In this document: in pieces, positions 1 to 11,191 of the stretch
Layout: each line of letters starts with the position of its first letter
Position numbering within the stretch: the stretch's first letter is position 1
NCBI GenBank assembly: GCA_002104905.1
Contig: MCFE01000440.1
Location: 1 to 64,000 of the forward strand
Origin: Basidiobolus meristosporus CBS 931.73
Lineage: Eukaryota; Basidiobolomycota; Basidiobolomycetes; Basidiobolales; Basidiobolaceae
Reading direction: 5' to 3'
Length of the DNA stretch: 64,000 nucleotides
Notes under the pieces: generated by a model
Seen by the model: the letters and a program-made list of their open reading frames with translations, nothing else
Database searches by the model: none
What the model was told of the DNA's origin: nothing
Program-made: the position numbers and the translations under genes

Positions 1-98
1 CTGATTAACAAAAAAATCGTTGAATTAGGTTCGTAGAGTAATCTTGCCATTCGCACCAATCACCGACGACCCTGGCCCCTCCTGCGGCCGTTCCTAGG

Positions 99-105
99 TA
101 TAAAG
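99..105 (+). promoter_or_regulatory. TATA box of the 7TM receptor gene
   Basis: TATAAAG lies 59 bases before the receptor ATG at 164. An earlier ATG at 112 is in another frame and too close to the TATA box to be transcribed in the usual fungal spacing, which supports 164 as the start. Confidence 0.5.
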
Positions 106-163
106 GAGCACATGCAGCACCCGTTTCCTGGCCATTCCATTCATTTGCGCGCCTTCAAACGAA

Positions 164-1287
164 ATGCCCACTCATGGCGAACTGATCGGTAATCTTGTCA
201 CTGCCGGCAATGTTATGTCGCTAATGGGATGTGCTTTCGTTATCCTCAACTACCACCTGATTTACCGTCGGTTTCTGGTAAATGCCCCGAATAACATCAT
301 CGCGCACCATAGATCGCTGTTCTTTTTGTCTATAATCAACGTATTCCTCAATGGCGGAGGGCTGATGTATCAGAATCTGGACTGGAAAGGCACACGCACC
401 ATCTGCGTGTTGCAGGCGCTTCACATCACCTATTTCAATGCTGCCAATTGGTTCTGGGGAATATGCATCTGCGTGAACATGTATGTTGTTTGATCGTCTT
501 GCGCCTATGCTTTCTCTCTAATAACACACGCACCAGCTATACTATCCTGCTCCCTCCAGAAAAGTTCCTTTTCATGCGGAAGAAGATCATGACCAAGTTC
601 ACCATCTTCGCGCTCGGCCTTCCTTCGATTTTGATGCTTCCCCTCATTACCAACCTGGATGAGATTGGCCCGGTCGGCGGATGGTACGTATAGATATGAA
701 ATGCGCCCAGCTGCCATGCTGCGATCTAAGTCACGACTCTATCTAGGTGCTGGATCAAGCCCGCTGCTGGAGGTTTGCGCATTGGAACATTTTACGGGTG
801 GCTACTACTGTCCTTTGTGATGTACATTATTCTCCTAGTCGCAACCCTCTATCAAGTATCTGTGTTGCGGAAGAATCCGTGGGAGCAAAAACGCAAAAGC
901 AGGCATCCCTACGAGAAGCTTCTGAACCGATATGTACTTTACGTGCTAATATTTTTTATATGCTGGACTCCAGGCGCTGTGAATCGCATCATCCAGCTCT
1001 CCAACCCTGGCTTCTACAGCTTTGTTCTTGACGCAATGCACACGTACTTGAGCATCAGTGAGTCATTTTGGCTGAGTTTGGTGTTTGGATTCACCACAAG
1101 TCTCTCGGAGATTTACAAGATTATCTGGAAGGGTGGGCTAGGAAACGTCAAACCAGCAAATCAGTCTTCCAACTGGAGCGCATCCTTCACAGGCATGACG
1201 AAATTGGAAGAGATTGAACACAGAGATGACAGCGATGGATGGAGCAGGCCTGGCGATAGCATGATCTCCATAAAATCCCCTTCGTAA
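164..1287 (+). CDS. seven-transmembrane G-protein-coupled receptor, three exons
   Basis: Exons 164-480, 537-683 and 747-1287 join in frame to about 334 residues. The introns (481-536, GTATGT..CAG; 684-746, GTACGT..TAG) are short and canonical. The product has about seven hydrophobic helices: the first two are in exon 1, one starts around FTIFALGLPSILMLPL in exon 2, and the last three are in exon 3 (GWLLLSFVMYIILLV, YVLYVLIFFICW, FWLSLVFGFTTSL). The WTPGAVNRI motif after helix six and the short Ser-rich cytoplasmic tail fit the cAMP-receptor-like/Git3-type fungal receptors, which sense nutrients or pheromone-like ligands at the plasma membrane and signal through heterotrimeric G proteins. The ligand cannot be read from the sequence. 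The gene looks intact. Family assignment is from topology and these motifs only. Confidence 0.8.
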
Positions 1288-2728
1288 TGGGCCCCAACTG
1301 CAAGATTAAGGAACTGACCGCTATAAGCCTGATCATTAGATAATCCGTCGCTTGAGTGACGGCGACGGCCATTTGTTGTATGAATTTTGTAGCATTCACT
1401 CTGCAACTCCCACCAATCCCTAGCCAGCTAAACCATCCTCACCCAATATAACTAAATTGCTACTTCTGAGCTACGTATGGATCCCATTAAACTGGCTGTG
1501 TGTGCCGCATGCCGCAACCGGTTTGCTCGGCAGGTTAATTTCGAGCAATGGTTTGAGTGGAAATGGTTGGTTCGTGTGGTACCCTGGGTAATGTGCTACT
1601 GATTGCTGTGTGGCAACACTGCTCTGCACTGAGAATTGTTCTTCCTATCCTGCGTATGTGTGTCACTCAATCCGCGGGCTACAGCAGTTGGAGCTCATAA
1701 ATAGCACTACTCCCTATTTGGCAATTGGCGATGCCAAATATTGATCCAGATGGACTAACAGATGAGCTTCGTCACACCGGGTACGCATCTTCATTGTGGT
1801 GGATGTTCAGCGGTGGGTGATCTGTATCTCCCCTCGCCCTGCCCAAGACCAGTGGGATTTGACAAGCAATACGAAGCAAGCAACAAGACGGCTATCCGAT
1901 GTTATCAGCAATGCATCGTCGCTATCGATTTAGCAATCACTCCATTCGTAATCCCCATATTCCCAAAAGGGACCGTCAAGCGATGAGGGCCTGCTAATGT
2001 CCCTCGCCCGGATTTTCCTTCCCTAATGGCCATCACGGTGGCCTTTCCACTTCCCCATGCGGCTGCACGCTTTCTTTTAGCCAGTTAAGAAGCCTCTGGG
2101 CCTAGGGTGATGCGGATAAAGAGGACACCCGAGGCTCCAGCACAGCCCTGGGCGTTGTAAAATGCAAGTGCAGGTGATAACGAGCGTAGCTATGCCTCCG
2201 TCTAACTGAGCCTCCACTACAGTCGCCCCCAGGCCGAGAATCCTTGTTTTTCTTAAACTGGGTCGCTCATCTAGATAGGTGGACTTTAGCCACCATGGCC
2301 CATGTGATGGAAAGGGCTCCGAGGACGATCCAGCTAGGGGCTGTTATCTATATTACCTGACACATCATTGGCAAGGATAAAGCAAATAGCATCGACACAA
2401 TGCGAAAATAGAAAACAAAGCCTCGCTATAGGAACGAGCTGTGGGATTCTATTGGCACGGGTTTGTTTACAATACATGTCAGAATCAATACACGATGCGT
2501 GTCTATAAACACTTCTGATATGCTGGTGTGCATATGCTTCCACCTTGAAAGCTCGATTACTTACCAATTATGTGCAGTCCTTGATTCTGAAGGCCATACC
2601 GATAGTGACCAGCTTATGCATGCCGATTTGGCTTAATTAACATCGAGGCGTATACGTAATCACCATCCCATTAACGTTGATTTCAGAGGCCATGGCTTTC
2701 TGTAGACCTTTTATGCGCCAACATTATC
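1288..2728. other. intergenic, no gene recognised
   Basis: GC-balanced sequence with only short open frames on both strands, none with a recognisable motif. It holds the 3' end of the receptor gene and presumably the promoter of the downstream enzyme gene. Confidence 0.5.
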
Positions 2729-3253
2729 ATGTTGACGCCCAAGCTATGGTACTTTGCATTTGGCTCTAACATGAGTGCCGCGCAGATGACGCAGCGTGGC
2801 GTTCAGTGGATAGAGGGGTATCGGGTATTGGGAAACCTAAAGGGGTATCGCCTTTTGTTCAACAAGCTGCGCACGAAGGGGCCAATGACTGAGGTAGAGG
2901 GGTTTGCGAATCTGGAAAAAAGTGAGCCTGAACGCGAGGTCTATGGCGTGCTCTACGGCTTGCCCAGCGATGCTGGTTTACTGATTCTAGACAGATACGA
3001 GGGAGTAGAGCTCCAGCAATACGAGCGAGTGTTGGTAGACATCAGTGTGGTGAACTATGCGGACTTGAAGCTGCCCGCCACCGTCACTGCTGTCACGTAT
3101 ATTGCCAGAAACCCCCAGGTAATTCGATCCAATCTAAAACCCTCGAAAGAGTATTTGGGCAGACTTTTGGCTGGCAGAGATCTGCTCCCCTCCGACTACT
3201 ACAACTCTTTGGCAAAAACCGAAACGCTGACTACCGACCAACCTGGTGCGTAG
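2729..3253 (+). CDS. gamma-glutamylcyclotransferase-like protein (GGCT/AIG2 fold)
   Basis: A single-exon frame of 174 residues. The N-terminal YFAFGSNM at residues 8-15 is the substrate-binding loop signature of gamma-glutamylcyclotransferases. Glu91 in DRYEGVE is at the position of the catalytic glutamate. The C-terminal KPSKEYLGRLLAG and LLPSDYY segments are also typical of the family. The enzyme would act in the cytosol, releasing 5-oxoproline from gamma-glutamyl amino acids in glutathione turnover. Length matches the family (about 170-190). A GT in NPQ|V could be misread as a splice donor, but the frame runs through with conserved residues on both sides. Neighbouring genes give no operon-like context. 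Confidence 0.85.
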   Translation: MLTPKLWYFAFGSNMSAAQMTQRGVQWIEGYRVLGNLKGYRLLFNKLRTKGPMTEVEGFANLEKSEPEREVYGVLYGLPSDAGLLILDRYEGVELQQYERVLVDISVVNYADLKLPATVTAVTYIARNPQVIRSNLKPSKEYLGRLLAGRDLLPSDYYNSLAKTETLTTDQPGA

Positions 3254-4182
3254 TGCACGCAGTGCTGATAATACAGGATTGGTCCAGCGACAGAGTGAAC
3301 TGTGCTCTGTTCTGGCCATCAGTATAAATATCCATAATCTATATATAAATATAGATACATGTATATTGATCATCGCAATATTCAATAAATCCCCAATACT
3401 GGCCAATAGCCAGCAGCAACTGCACGAAAAATCGGGACTATATCTGTATGGCAGCTGGATTTAAGTACAGCATTGATGCTGCTATCGAATGACACTTGTT
3501 GGATTACCAACTCACACCAGCCAACATCTATGGTACGGACAGGTGCCGTAATCAGTATCCATCAAGAACGGCAGGTAGATTCCGCATCGTACATGATACC
3601 TAAGGCCAGAGAAGCCCAGTGTGAGAGAAGTACATGCATGGCTGGGCGGGTCTGGTAATAATCAGCCGCTTGGAAACTTCGGTGGAGCGCTCACATTGCG
3701 ATTCGATATTGTCATGTTTGTGGTGAATCATCCATGATACCAGAGATCAGCATATTTGTCGCTATGACTAATTCCCAGCTAGAGACCCGCTGTCGCTCTG
3801 CTCGCCGTTCACGGCTCACACCACGCCTAGGCTATAGTAAAAATAGCCATGCGGTCATACTGCTCTTAAAATTAAGTAACGATGCTTCCATTGGGCTCAC
3901 CATCAACCCTAACCCTTACCCATGATTCCAGTAATTGCTGATTCCCCGATCATCATCATCAGAATGATACGCAAACCAATATCATGCGTTCATCTGGATT
4001 TCGAACGGCTTGGAACCGCCTTATTTTCTGCGCAGGATTGAGACACATGTCTGCCAATTGACGTCACGCACCGATGACCTATCAACCAACACAAACGGTA
4101 GAAATCTCGAGCGTCCGTGGCGATGCTCGTTTTTCCGTTCGGTATACCGTTGGCTTGGTTCCATTTGCAGTGTGCGAACCTC
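3254..4182. other. intergenic, no gene recognised
   Basis: Only short uninformative frames. A short CCCTAA-like run at 3905-3920 is the only notable motif and is too short to call a telomere remnant. Confidence 0.5.
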
Positions 4183-4190
4183 TATATAAA
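4183..4190 (+). promoter_or_regulatory. TATA box of the SKN1/KRE6 gene
   Basis: TATATAAA lies 115 bases before the ATG at 4305. It is followed by a pyrimidine-rich leader of the kind seen in fungal promoters. Confidence 0.5.
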
Positions 4191-4304
4191 TCGCGAGGCT
4201 GAGCACTGGTAGTTCTGATCCACGGCTCGTACACTAACCTCGGTACATCTCATCTGCATTCCTCCTTCTGTAACACCTAGGCCACTGTAAACTACATTAA
4301 CCTG

Positions 4305-5687
4305 ATGAAATTCTCCCGACTTGGTGAAAGGCGATGGTGCACATTGATAACGCTAGTGGTCATCGTGTCTGGGTTGCTATGCTTATTCATCATCTACCCA
4401 ATTCTGGACGAACGGAACGGCTATCGCCCAATAACTATCCCCATCAACAACAAACCTAAACCGGTTGATTGGATTGATCCCGACACCCCGAAAAATGCTC
4501 TTTCTAAGATCGCCACCGACGGCTCGCGTTACCAGCTCGTGTTCTCTGATGAATTCAACAAGGATGGTCGGACGTTCGGCCCCGGCCAAGACAAGGCGTG
4601 GGAGGCTGTGGACCTGCATTATTGGGTTACAGGAGACTATGAGTGGTACCAGCCGGATGCAGTCACCACGAAAAACGGCAATCTTGAGATCAAAATCACC
4701 AAGGAGCGTTTGCATGACCTTGACTATAAATCAGGGATGCTTCAGTCATGGAACAAGTTCTGCTTTACCGGTGGCTCAATTGAAGTGAACGTCTCGTTAC
4801 CAGGCCGGGGGGATATTCAAGGGTTCTGGCCCGCCATCTGGACCATGGGCAACCTGGGAAGAGCGGGGTACGGTGCAACCACCGAGGGCACATGGCCGTA
4901 TACCTATGATACCTGCGATATCGGAGTAACCAAAAACCAGTCACTCACGAATAATCTGTCCTGGCTACCTGGCCAGAAACTAAATAGATGCGTCTGCAAG
5001 GGCCAGGAGCACCCCTCGCCGGGTAAAGGAAGGGCTGCTCCAGAGATTGACATCCTAGAAGCGGCTGGCGTCCCTGGTCAACAAGGCACGGTTTCACAGT
5101 CACATCAAGTCGCACCGTTTAATGCCAACTACGATATCAAAACTCAGTACACCCGTATCTACGACAACGACACCAACATGAACGGCTACAAGGGCGGGAA
5201 ATTGCAGCAGGCAGTATCAGCAGTCACCACCGTCCCTCTTCAGTATTACGAAGGAAGAGGGTACCAGACATATGGCTTCGAGTACCTTCCTGGTCCCAAT
5301 GGGTACGTCACTTGGCTCATCAACGGAAGGCCCACCTGGAGGGTAGACGCGGCAGCGATAGGGCCTGATCCCATCACGAAGATAGCACAACGGATGATTT
5401 CAGAGGAGCCAATGTACATAATCATGAATCTTGCAATATCCAGTGGATTTGGGTGGGTTGATTTCGAACATCTTCCATTCCCTTCAACCATGAGAATCGA
5501 CTACGTACGTGTATACCAGCACCCTGATAGAATCAACATTGGCTGCGATCCAAAAGATTTCCCCACAGCGGACTACATCAACAGGCACATAAATGCTTAC
5601 ACTAATCCTAACCTAACCACGTGGAACCAGGCTGGCTATGAATTCCCCACTTTTAATCTCGACGGCTCCTGTCCCAACCCACCATGA
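4305..5687 (+). CDS. KRE6: SKN1/KRE6-family beta-glucan synthesis-associated protein (GH16-like)
   Basis: A 460-residue single-exon frame. The N-terminus has a short basic tail (KFSRLGERR) and one membrane anchor at about residues 12-32, giving a type II topology with a luminal domain. The rest is a glycoside hydrolase 16-type jelly roll: FSDEFNKDGR near the start, QGFWPAIWTMG, and the catalytic E-x-D-x-x-E motif as Glu247, Asp249 and Glu252 in PEIDILEAAG. This family is needed for beta-1,6-glucan in yeast, acting in the secretory pathway or at the plasma membrane. Yeast Kre6 and Skn1 are over 700 residues; the long cytoplasmic N-terminus is missing here, as in many non-yeast members. Whether it corresponds to Kre6 or Skn1 cannot be decided. 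The gene appears intact. Confidence 0.92.
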   Translation: MKFSRLGERRWCTLITLVVIVSGLLCLFIIYPILDERNGYRPITIPINNKPKPVDWIDPDTPKNALSKIATDGSRYQLVFSDEFNKDGRTFGPGQDKAWEAVDLHYWVTGDYEWYQPDAVTTKNGNLEIKITKERLHDLDYKSGMLQSWNKFCFTGGSIEVNVSLPGRGDIQGFWPAIWTMGNLGRAGYGATTEGTWPYTYDTCDIGVTKNQSLTNNLSWLPGQKLNRCVCKGQEHPSPGKGRAAPEIDILEAAGVPGQQGTVSQSHQVAPFNANYDIKTQYTRIYDNDTNMNGYKGGKLQQAVSAVTTVPLQYYEGRGYQTYGFEYLPGPNGYVTWLINGRPTWRVDAAAIGPDPITKIAQRMISEEPMYIIMNLAISSGFGWVDFEHLPFPSTMRIDYVRVYQHPDRINIGCDPKDFPTADYINRHINAYTNPNLTTWNQAGYEFPTFNLDGSCPNPP

Positions 5688-7857
5688 ATGCCGAACAGCA
5701 CTACTCATCCTCCGCCTTTCTTGGCTTTCATTGTGTTTCACCCCAACCTCTGCCTCATACTGTACATTTAACCGTAACTTGCTGCCAAAAGCCACTAATA
5801 AAACTCCTCTGCAACCGACGAGCCTGGCATCCAATTAAAGGCGAGTGTACCTGTGTGACCTCTTGTTTTAGCGCTTCCATGCGCCAACTCTTCATTGACA
5901 ATCAGGGCAAGCCGTCCACTGGGATTATTTGTTGCTGGAAATAGACCAAGTGTCGGTAGTCAGTGGGAGTGAAGATACCGTGTCCCCTGCTATATATAGA
6001 ATTCAATATCCGTCTTGGATGGTAATCCGCCCATTTTTTCACTTCATATTGCTTTTAGCTCATGGCAAGGGTGGTACCACCACACCAGCATTCGCTGATG
6101 CACAGCAGCCGTGGAGTAAACTCCCTGGTCTAGAAAGAAGGCCGTCAAGCATGGTTCCTTGTCTAACCAGTGCATGTAAGCCGGCCATGCCGCGAAAGCA
6201 AACGGAGCTCAATGACCCGGTTCGATGAAGCCACATTAGGTGAATACTTCATATGACGCTGCTTAATCAAGTGGTCCTATGTCTCGAACACCTGCAGAGC
6301 CTATGCTAGAATTGCCCAAACTGAGATATGCTTAAATGGAATTTGCTTGGATCAGACCCAAGATTCGGGGCCGTCATGCAGATGGAAAATCGCCTCTGGA
6401 CGGTATCTCGTCTATAGAGCATCTTTGCATCTTGATACTGGCTACCCGTGCCAATGCTAGGGAATTCTCAGAGCCCTTCTGCTTGATTCGTGCATTATGA
6501 AATCGTCATTACAGCCCCAAGCCTATCGACAGGCCTTCGAAGTCATGCAATCCACTCGCTGCAATTCCCCAAGAATTATGTGGCGCAGGAGAATTAGAGC
6601 TAGCGAGGATGCATTGCTGTGCTAGCAACTGCTCTGATCCTTCCAAACTTACGAATTCGAGGGAAGTCAACCATGATCCGATCCACCGAATCGTCGACTG
6701 ATCGATTGGCCATTTACGGTGGAGGGAGAAATCCCACGTAGCACCGTTGCCACATAGGATCCCCGCTCCTGGTGGCACGAGTCCGGATCATGATTTCGAC
6801 GATATGGCCGTTCGAGTGCACCAATCAGGCCCCACCAGAGTTCACCTCCGCTCAGAGCGAGGTTGAGATGACACATCGGGTTCGCCACCAGGGAATTCAA
6901 GGAGAATTCTTTCTCTGAACCCAAAACCTTCTATCGATGGAAAAACTTTCAACCTAGTGTCTCACCTTCTTGATTATCTTATCCTGCATGCGAATGGAGA
7001 TGTGGCAGATTCGACCGTATTAAAGCCAGGACGGGGCTGGGTGGCACCAGAGTAGGTGTTCTCTGATCAGCTGATTGTAAATCTCCGCCTAGATTTGGTA
7101 TGATGTCACTGGAGTTATCGCGGACCGATGCGTTGCTGGATGACATGAGGAAACCGGCTACGAAGTACTTGCTTGAACCTGCCTACTTGGCCCTCAGTAG
7201 CCAGGAGTTTCTCCCAATCCCCATCGTGGACCTGATTCGCTGGGTCAGGTATGCTTCCCCCCCCCCAAAGTTGCCACACAAATGAAAATTCCCATGTGAC
7301 TGACGAGTGGTGACTGATGGGCTGGACCCACTCGAACTGCCTCATTCTTGATGAAAATCCCAGCGGATTAGTAGAGGCATGGGTAATATCCCGCCGAGCT
7401 GGGGTTATGTACTTGAGCCATACAGGGGATTCAAGTCAATTCAGCCATCAGGTGCTATTTACTCCACATAGGGGAAGTGTTTGTCCCTGTTCCCGGCCAC
7501 AGTTGCGACTTTCAACCTCTCCACAGAGGTGATTTGGTGGGGATGGTGATTTTGGGAGATCAATGGATGGGAATCAAATCCGTACTGCCCTCTGTTTAGA
7601 TATTCCCCGAAGTTTACACCGATGGCGTTGATCCTGGTGAAGTTTCGCTGCCTCTCCTCAGCGAACCGCTTCGAGGCGATCACCTTCCGTTTCCTCGCAC
7701 ATGATTCCCCGGAAAGCTCCTGGCTTTCTTGCAAGCAGTCCGGTTCCCAGCAACCTGAAAACGCTGGGTTGGGGATCGAAGATGGCTCTAACGTAATCGC
7801 AGTAGGGGCCCAGACACTAATCTGTCGGACGTGAAGAGTTTACATGACAATTAAATG
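5688..7857. other. long intergenic stretch, no gene recognised
   Basis: GC-balanced DNA with only short frames on either strand and no domain-like translation. A run of ten C lies at 7257-7266. Composition becomes AT-rich near 7845, where the next transposon-rich island begins. Confidence 0.45.
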
Positions 7858-8735
7858 TTAAGTATCGATAAGATCATTTTTCAGTTGAGAGAAGGCCCGT
7901 TTGGTGTCTTCGTCCTCGGAATCCATGGACATCTTTGTGATTGCCCACTCAATAAAGGCAACGGTCTCCGACACAAACGCGAGCATAGTCACTTGAATAT
8001 TGTCAAATATAATAAATGGAAAAACAAGGTGCAAAGAATACTTGTTTGCAGTACTGGCATGATAGCACTGTACCTCTACATTGACCTTAAGAAAACTAAA
8101 TGTAAGATGCCTCCTTATCAATCGCAGTAAAAGGGTGGACAATATACGCGCTCTGCGAGGGGTCAGTACCTTGTGTTCATACTTTGCCTCTATATCAAAA
8201 TACCGTTTTGAAGGCGCTTTTTTACGAATGATCTCGTATGAACAAGGTTGATTGAGAGTAACCAAGTTAAAATGCCAATCAATTAGCTTACTAACCCAGT
8301 ACCTCTTGCCTACGTATTTTTTTCTATTCCCAGTTGCATCCACATAATTCCCGTATACATCCGTAGCCCAAACGCGCTCACCTGCAGAAAGATTGTTTAG
8401 AGCTTCCTTTAAATGCGTATATAACTTTGGTGCCATATGTGGATAACCACTATTTCCGTAGAATATCACTTGAACAGTGCGTATCGGAAAGATATGATCG
8501 AACCCGGATAATTTTCATTCAGGAATGATCTAGCAGCTTGTTCTAACCATGACCGGCTACCCCTTTTTAATTTGTTGTGCTGGGATAATTCAGCAAAGTC
8601 GTATACTTTTGACTCCATTGGTGAGTGCAAAACAGCCGCAATTGCTAACAATGCAGGTTCACTATGGCAAAATTCAGTCATAGCCTTTTGTGCAATGGTG
8701 AGTGTATGTTTATACTCTTTGTAAAATGCATGCAT
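7858..8735 (-). pseudogene. fragment of a PrimPol-like archaeo-eukaryotic primase, frame broken
   Basis: Two minus-strand frames, 8735-8466 (89 residues) and 8469-7858 (203 residues), overlap by four bases in different phases. In the second, CSYEII...KRYFDIEAKYE resembles the segment before and around the PrimPol catalytic DxE; Asp92 and Glu94 would be the metal ligands. Further on, HASTANKYSLHLVFPF matches the family's S-x-H motif (Ser145, His147) and is followed by an IFDNIQV segment like PrimPol 'F.DN.HV'. The C-terminal third of a normal PrimPol, with its zinc finger, is absent. The first frame has no family match that I know, and its ATG lies in sequence resembling the adjoining copia fragment. 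I read this as a truncated, probably dead primase gene. Host PrimPol and primases of mobile or viral elements are both possible sources. Confidence 0.6.
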
Positions 8736-8995
8736 TGTGTTTCCTCATTTAAGTTACTTATATTGGCTTCCAGATATGATGGAATATAAGTCAACTTGTA
8801 TTGATTCTGATTGATTCTGATATCTGATACCTAAGGCAATGTGGGCACCATTTTGATCAGTGATCTTGCATCCAGAATTGTCAAAGCTGAAACTGAGTCC
8901 TTCTACAGTGGCCTTGCTACAGATACTAGGTTCTTGGCTATTTCTGGAACATAGAGTACCTCTTTGAAGGTAAGTGTATGGCTTCCTTCACTGCT
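8736..8995 (-). mobile_element. copia internal fragment (protease/pre-integrase region)
   Basis: The reverse complement matches the segment around 56965-57205 of the full-length copia, including EGSHTLTFKEVLYVPEIAKN and the following FDNSGC region. Small indels break the frame. It abuts the primase fragment on one side and an AT-rich degenerate stretch on the other. Confidence 0.8.
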
Positions 8996-9919
8996 TCTAT
9001 TCTTGAATAAATATTTTAAACCAAATCTTTCAAAACCATTTTTTAATCCTAACAAGTTTAATCTTAGACAAAACTTTCGCAACATATCTTTTTCTTCCAC
9101 ATGTTTGATTTTAGACAAAACTTTTCCAACTATTTTTTTTAACCCAAAGTTTCTCATCTTGACAAAACTTTTGCCGCAAATATTTTTTAAAAAACTTTTT
9201 CCATAAGGCAACTGTGAAGGTTAACAAAAGATACAATTTAAGTTGAAAAAAGCTTGAAAAATATAAAGTTAAAAAACCAAAATTAAAATTTAAATATTAA
9301 AAACCAAATCTCAAACAAAAGTCTGAAAAGCTATTTTTGAAACAAGAAACTTTTAAATTATATAAGAAATAAAAAGCATTAAATAAAATGTATTTACATG
9401 TTATTACTTGTTATTACATTTACCATCCAATACCCAATCTGACTTTGATATTATAATTCTTAATGAACATGTATGTATCCAAATCACAGTTTAAAAATTT
9501 CAAAAAAATGTTGTTACAATCTTGTCTTGGATTAGTTGGCATCTTTTGATTGGCTATTCTTTGCACCAGGATATGTATTATTCATTTGTTGACTTTGGAC
9601 ACCCAGGAACAATATATGATGGGTCTTTATGGATATTTTACAATTGGTTATCTATTTGGGCCCCTTGCTGTATTAAGTCTCTTACATGTTGTCAAATGTG
9701 TTTCTAAATTAACAATCCTCAATCTACCATTTATGATTGTACTCTATGTACTCTTTGGGCCATCTGTTACATATTCTCTGCTATTAACTAACAGCAAAAA
9801 TTGATTTTTGACATTATTGTATTTAACATCTCTAGATGTTTGGAAACTCTTCTTACAATTGCATATATTGCCATAAATTTTGTTTATCTTGCCAACATTC
9901 CCTATTCTTGCAAGTATAT
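8996..9919. other. AT-rich degenerate stretch, no gene recognised
   Basis: Between about 9000 and 9200 the motif 'gacaaaacttt(t)' recurs several times in loosely repeated AT-rich units. From 9536 to 9800 there are short hydrophobic frames, but no family could be identified. Confidence 0.4.
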
Positions 9920-10160
9920 CTCCTATCCATGCCCCTCTTCTTGCCAACCTGTTGATTATCCATTAACAAATCATTGCCAGCCTGTTAATTACCCATTTAA
10001 ATATACTTGCCAACCTGTTAGTTTTAACCCTACACATACTTGCCAGCCTGCCAGTTATAACCCTACACATACTCCAAACCCTATTAGTTCTAACCCTATG
10101 CATACTTTTTAACCTCTCAGTCATCCATCTGCATCTGTTTACCAGCCTATCAGTCATCCT
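9920..10160 (+). repeat. 33-bp minisatellite encoding a degenerate 11-residue repeat
   Basis: About seven imperfect units of roughly 33 bp, typified by CTTGCCAGCCTGTTAGTTAT followed by AACCCTACACAT. Because 33 is a multiple of three, the frame 9801-10112 reads a repeat like TCQPVSYNPTH. The units decay toward both ends and run up to the target duplication of the solo LTR at 10163. Confidence 0.7.
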
Positions 10161-10162
10161 AT

Positions 10163-10511
10163 TGTTGTAAGAGTCTTGGAGATATTGTAAGTGATTGGGA
10201 GAACAAGTAGATTATGTGGTTTTCACTTAATGATTTATTGAATGTAAAAGTAGTATTTATACTTTTACCTGGTCTTGGCATTGCAAACACGTAAAATAGG
10301 TTAAGGAAGGTCCCAAGAACATGTGTGCAAAGTTTGGTGCTGTTTGGACAACTTATCTAATTTTCATGTTCTGGGTACCTGGTATTTTGGTGAAAATATT
10401 CTAAGTAAATCCCAACAAGGAATTTGGTCAGTATTCTCTAGGATTTGAAGGTAATGATCTAAGTGACTAAGTTAGGTGAATATTTAGGTGGAAATACAAA
10501 TTTTTACAACA
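10163..10511 (-). repeat. solo copia LTR with target duplication
   Basis: A 349-bp LTR, the same length as those of the full-length copy, starting TGTTGTAAGAGTC and ending TTTTTACAACA in this orientation. It is flanked by the direct repeat CCTAT (10158-10162 and 10512-10516). It therefore arose from its own insertion followed by LTR-LTR recombination, next to or inside an older copia gag fragment. Confidence 0.88.
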
Positions 10512-10516
10512 CCTAT

Positions 10517-11191
10517 TGCCTTTGAAAGGTCCTGGGTACCTCCTTTGTTGGTTATCATTGCTTATTAAAGCACTTTCTTCATTCTTATTGGCACTTGATT
10601 TTCTTAATTCCTTATCCAGGAGCCTTCCATATACATAATTTAAGGTCAAATCTTCAGTTCTGAGCTCTAGGGCTGATACAAGGCCCTGAAACTGTCTTTC
10701 AGGCTATTCAGGATGGTTACTATCAGATCCTCATTAGTAGTTGGTATGTGCACAGATTCCATCTCATCTATCAGTATGGTAATTCTGTTAATTAGATTTT
10801 TTATTTCTTCTGTGGGCTGCATCTTTGTAGTAAAGAATTTTTGTCTCAGATACATTTTCTTAGCAGCTGAACATGACTGATAGGTGTCTTCAAATGCCTT
10901 TCTAGCATTCTTTGCCATTTTTGCTCTTGAGCATTGAATTAGCAACTTGTCTTTAACATTAAGGCAAATGCAGTTAAAGGCACTTTGTTCTTTCTTCTGG
11001 TGCTTTAAGGCTTCCTCTCTCATGTTTTTAGGAGGGCATTCTTCTCCCATGACAATATCCCAAAGGCCTCTTTCTTGTAGCAGCATCTTCATCTTCACCT
11101 TCCACACTTGGTAGTTAGATCCATCCACATTTCAGCAAAGCAAGAAATTCCAGTAATAACAGTAGCAGACATTACAGAGAGTGATAGCCCA
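10517..11191 (-). pseudogene. copia gag fragment
   Basis: Minus-strand frames 11128-10667 and 10649-10467 encode the N-terminal gag region. They include DGSNYQVWKVKMKMLLQERG, the CICLNVKDKLLIQCSRAK block and, after a stop, LNYVYGRLLD. The fragment ends just before the zinc knuckle. The conserved Trp in NYQVWK is present here but is Ser in the full-length copy. Confidence 0.85.

Noticed and set aside
112-162. Upstream ATG as start of the receptor
   Set aside because: Out of frame with the receptor and only a few bases from the TATA box.
3905-3920. CCCTAA-like telomere repeat
   Set aside because: Only about two and a half imperfect units, in ordinary intergenic DNA.
7459-7734. Charged minus-strand frame next to the primase fragment
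   Set aside because: Lies across the composition border and shows no primase C-terminal or zinc motif.
9550-9804. Hydrophobic frame resembling part of a transporter
   Set aside because: Short, no start or exon context, no family motif; AT-rich DNA easily gives hydrophobic translations.
9920-10160. Possible CRISPR-like array
   Set aside because: Units follow one another without unique spacers and decay gradually, as in a minisatellite; the host is eukaryotic.
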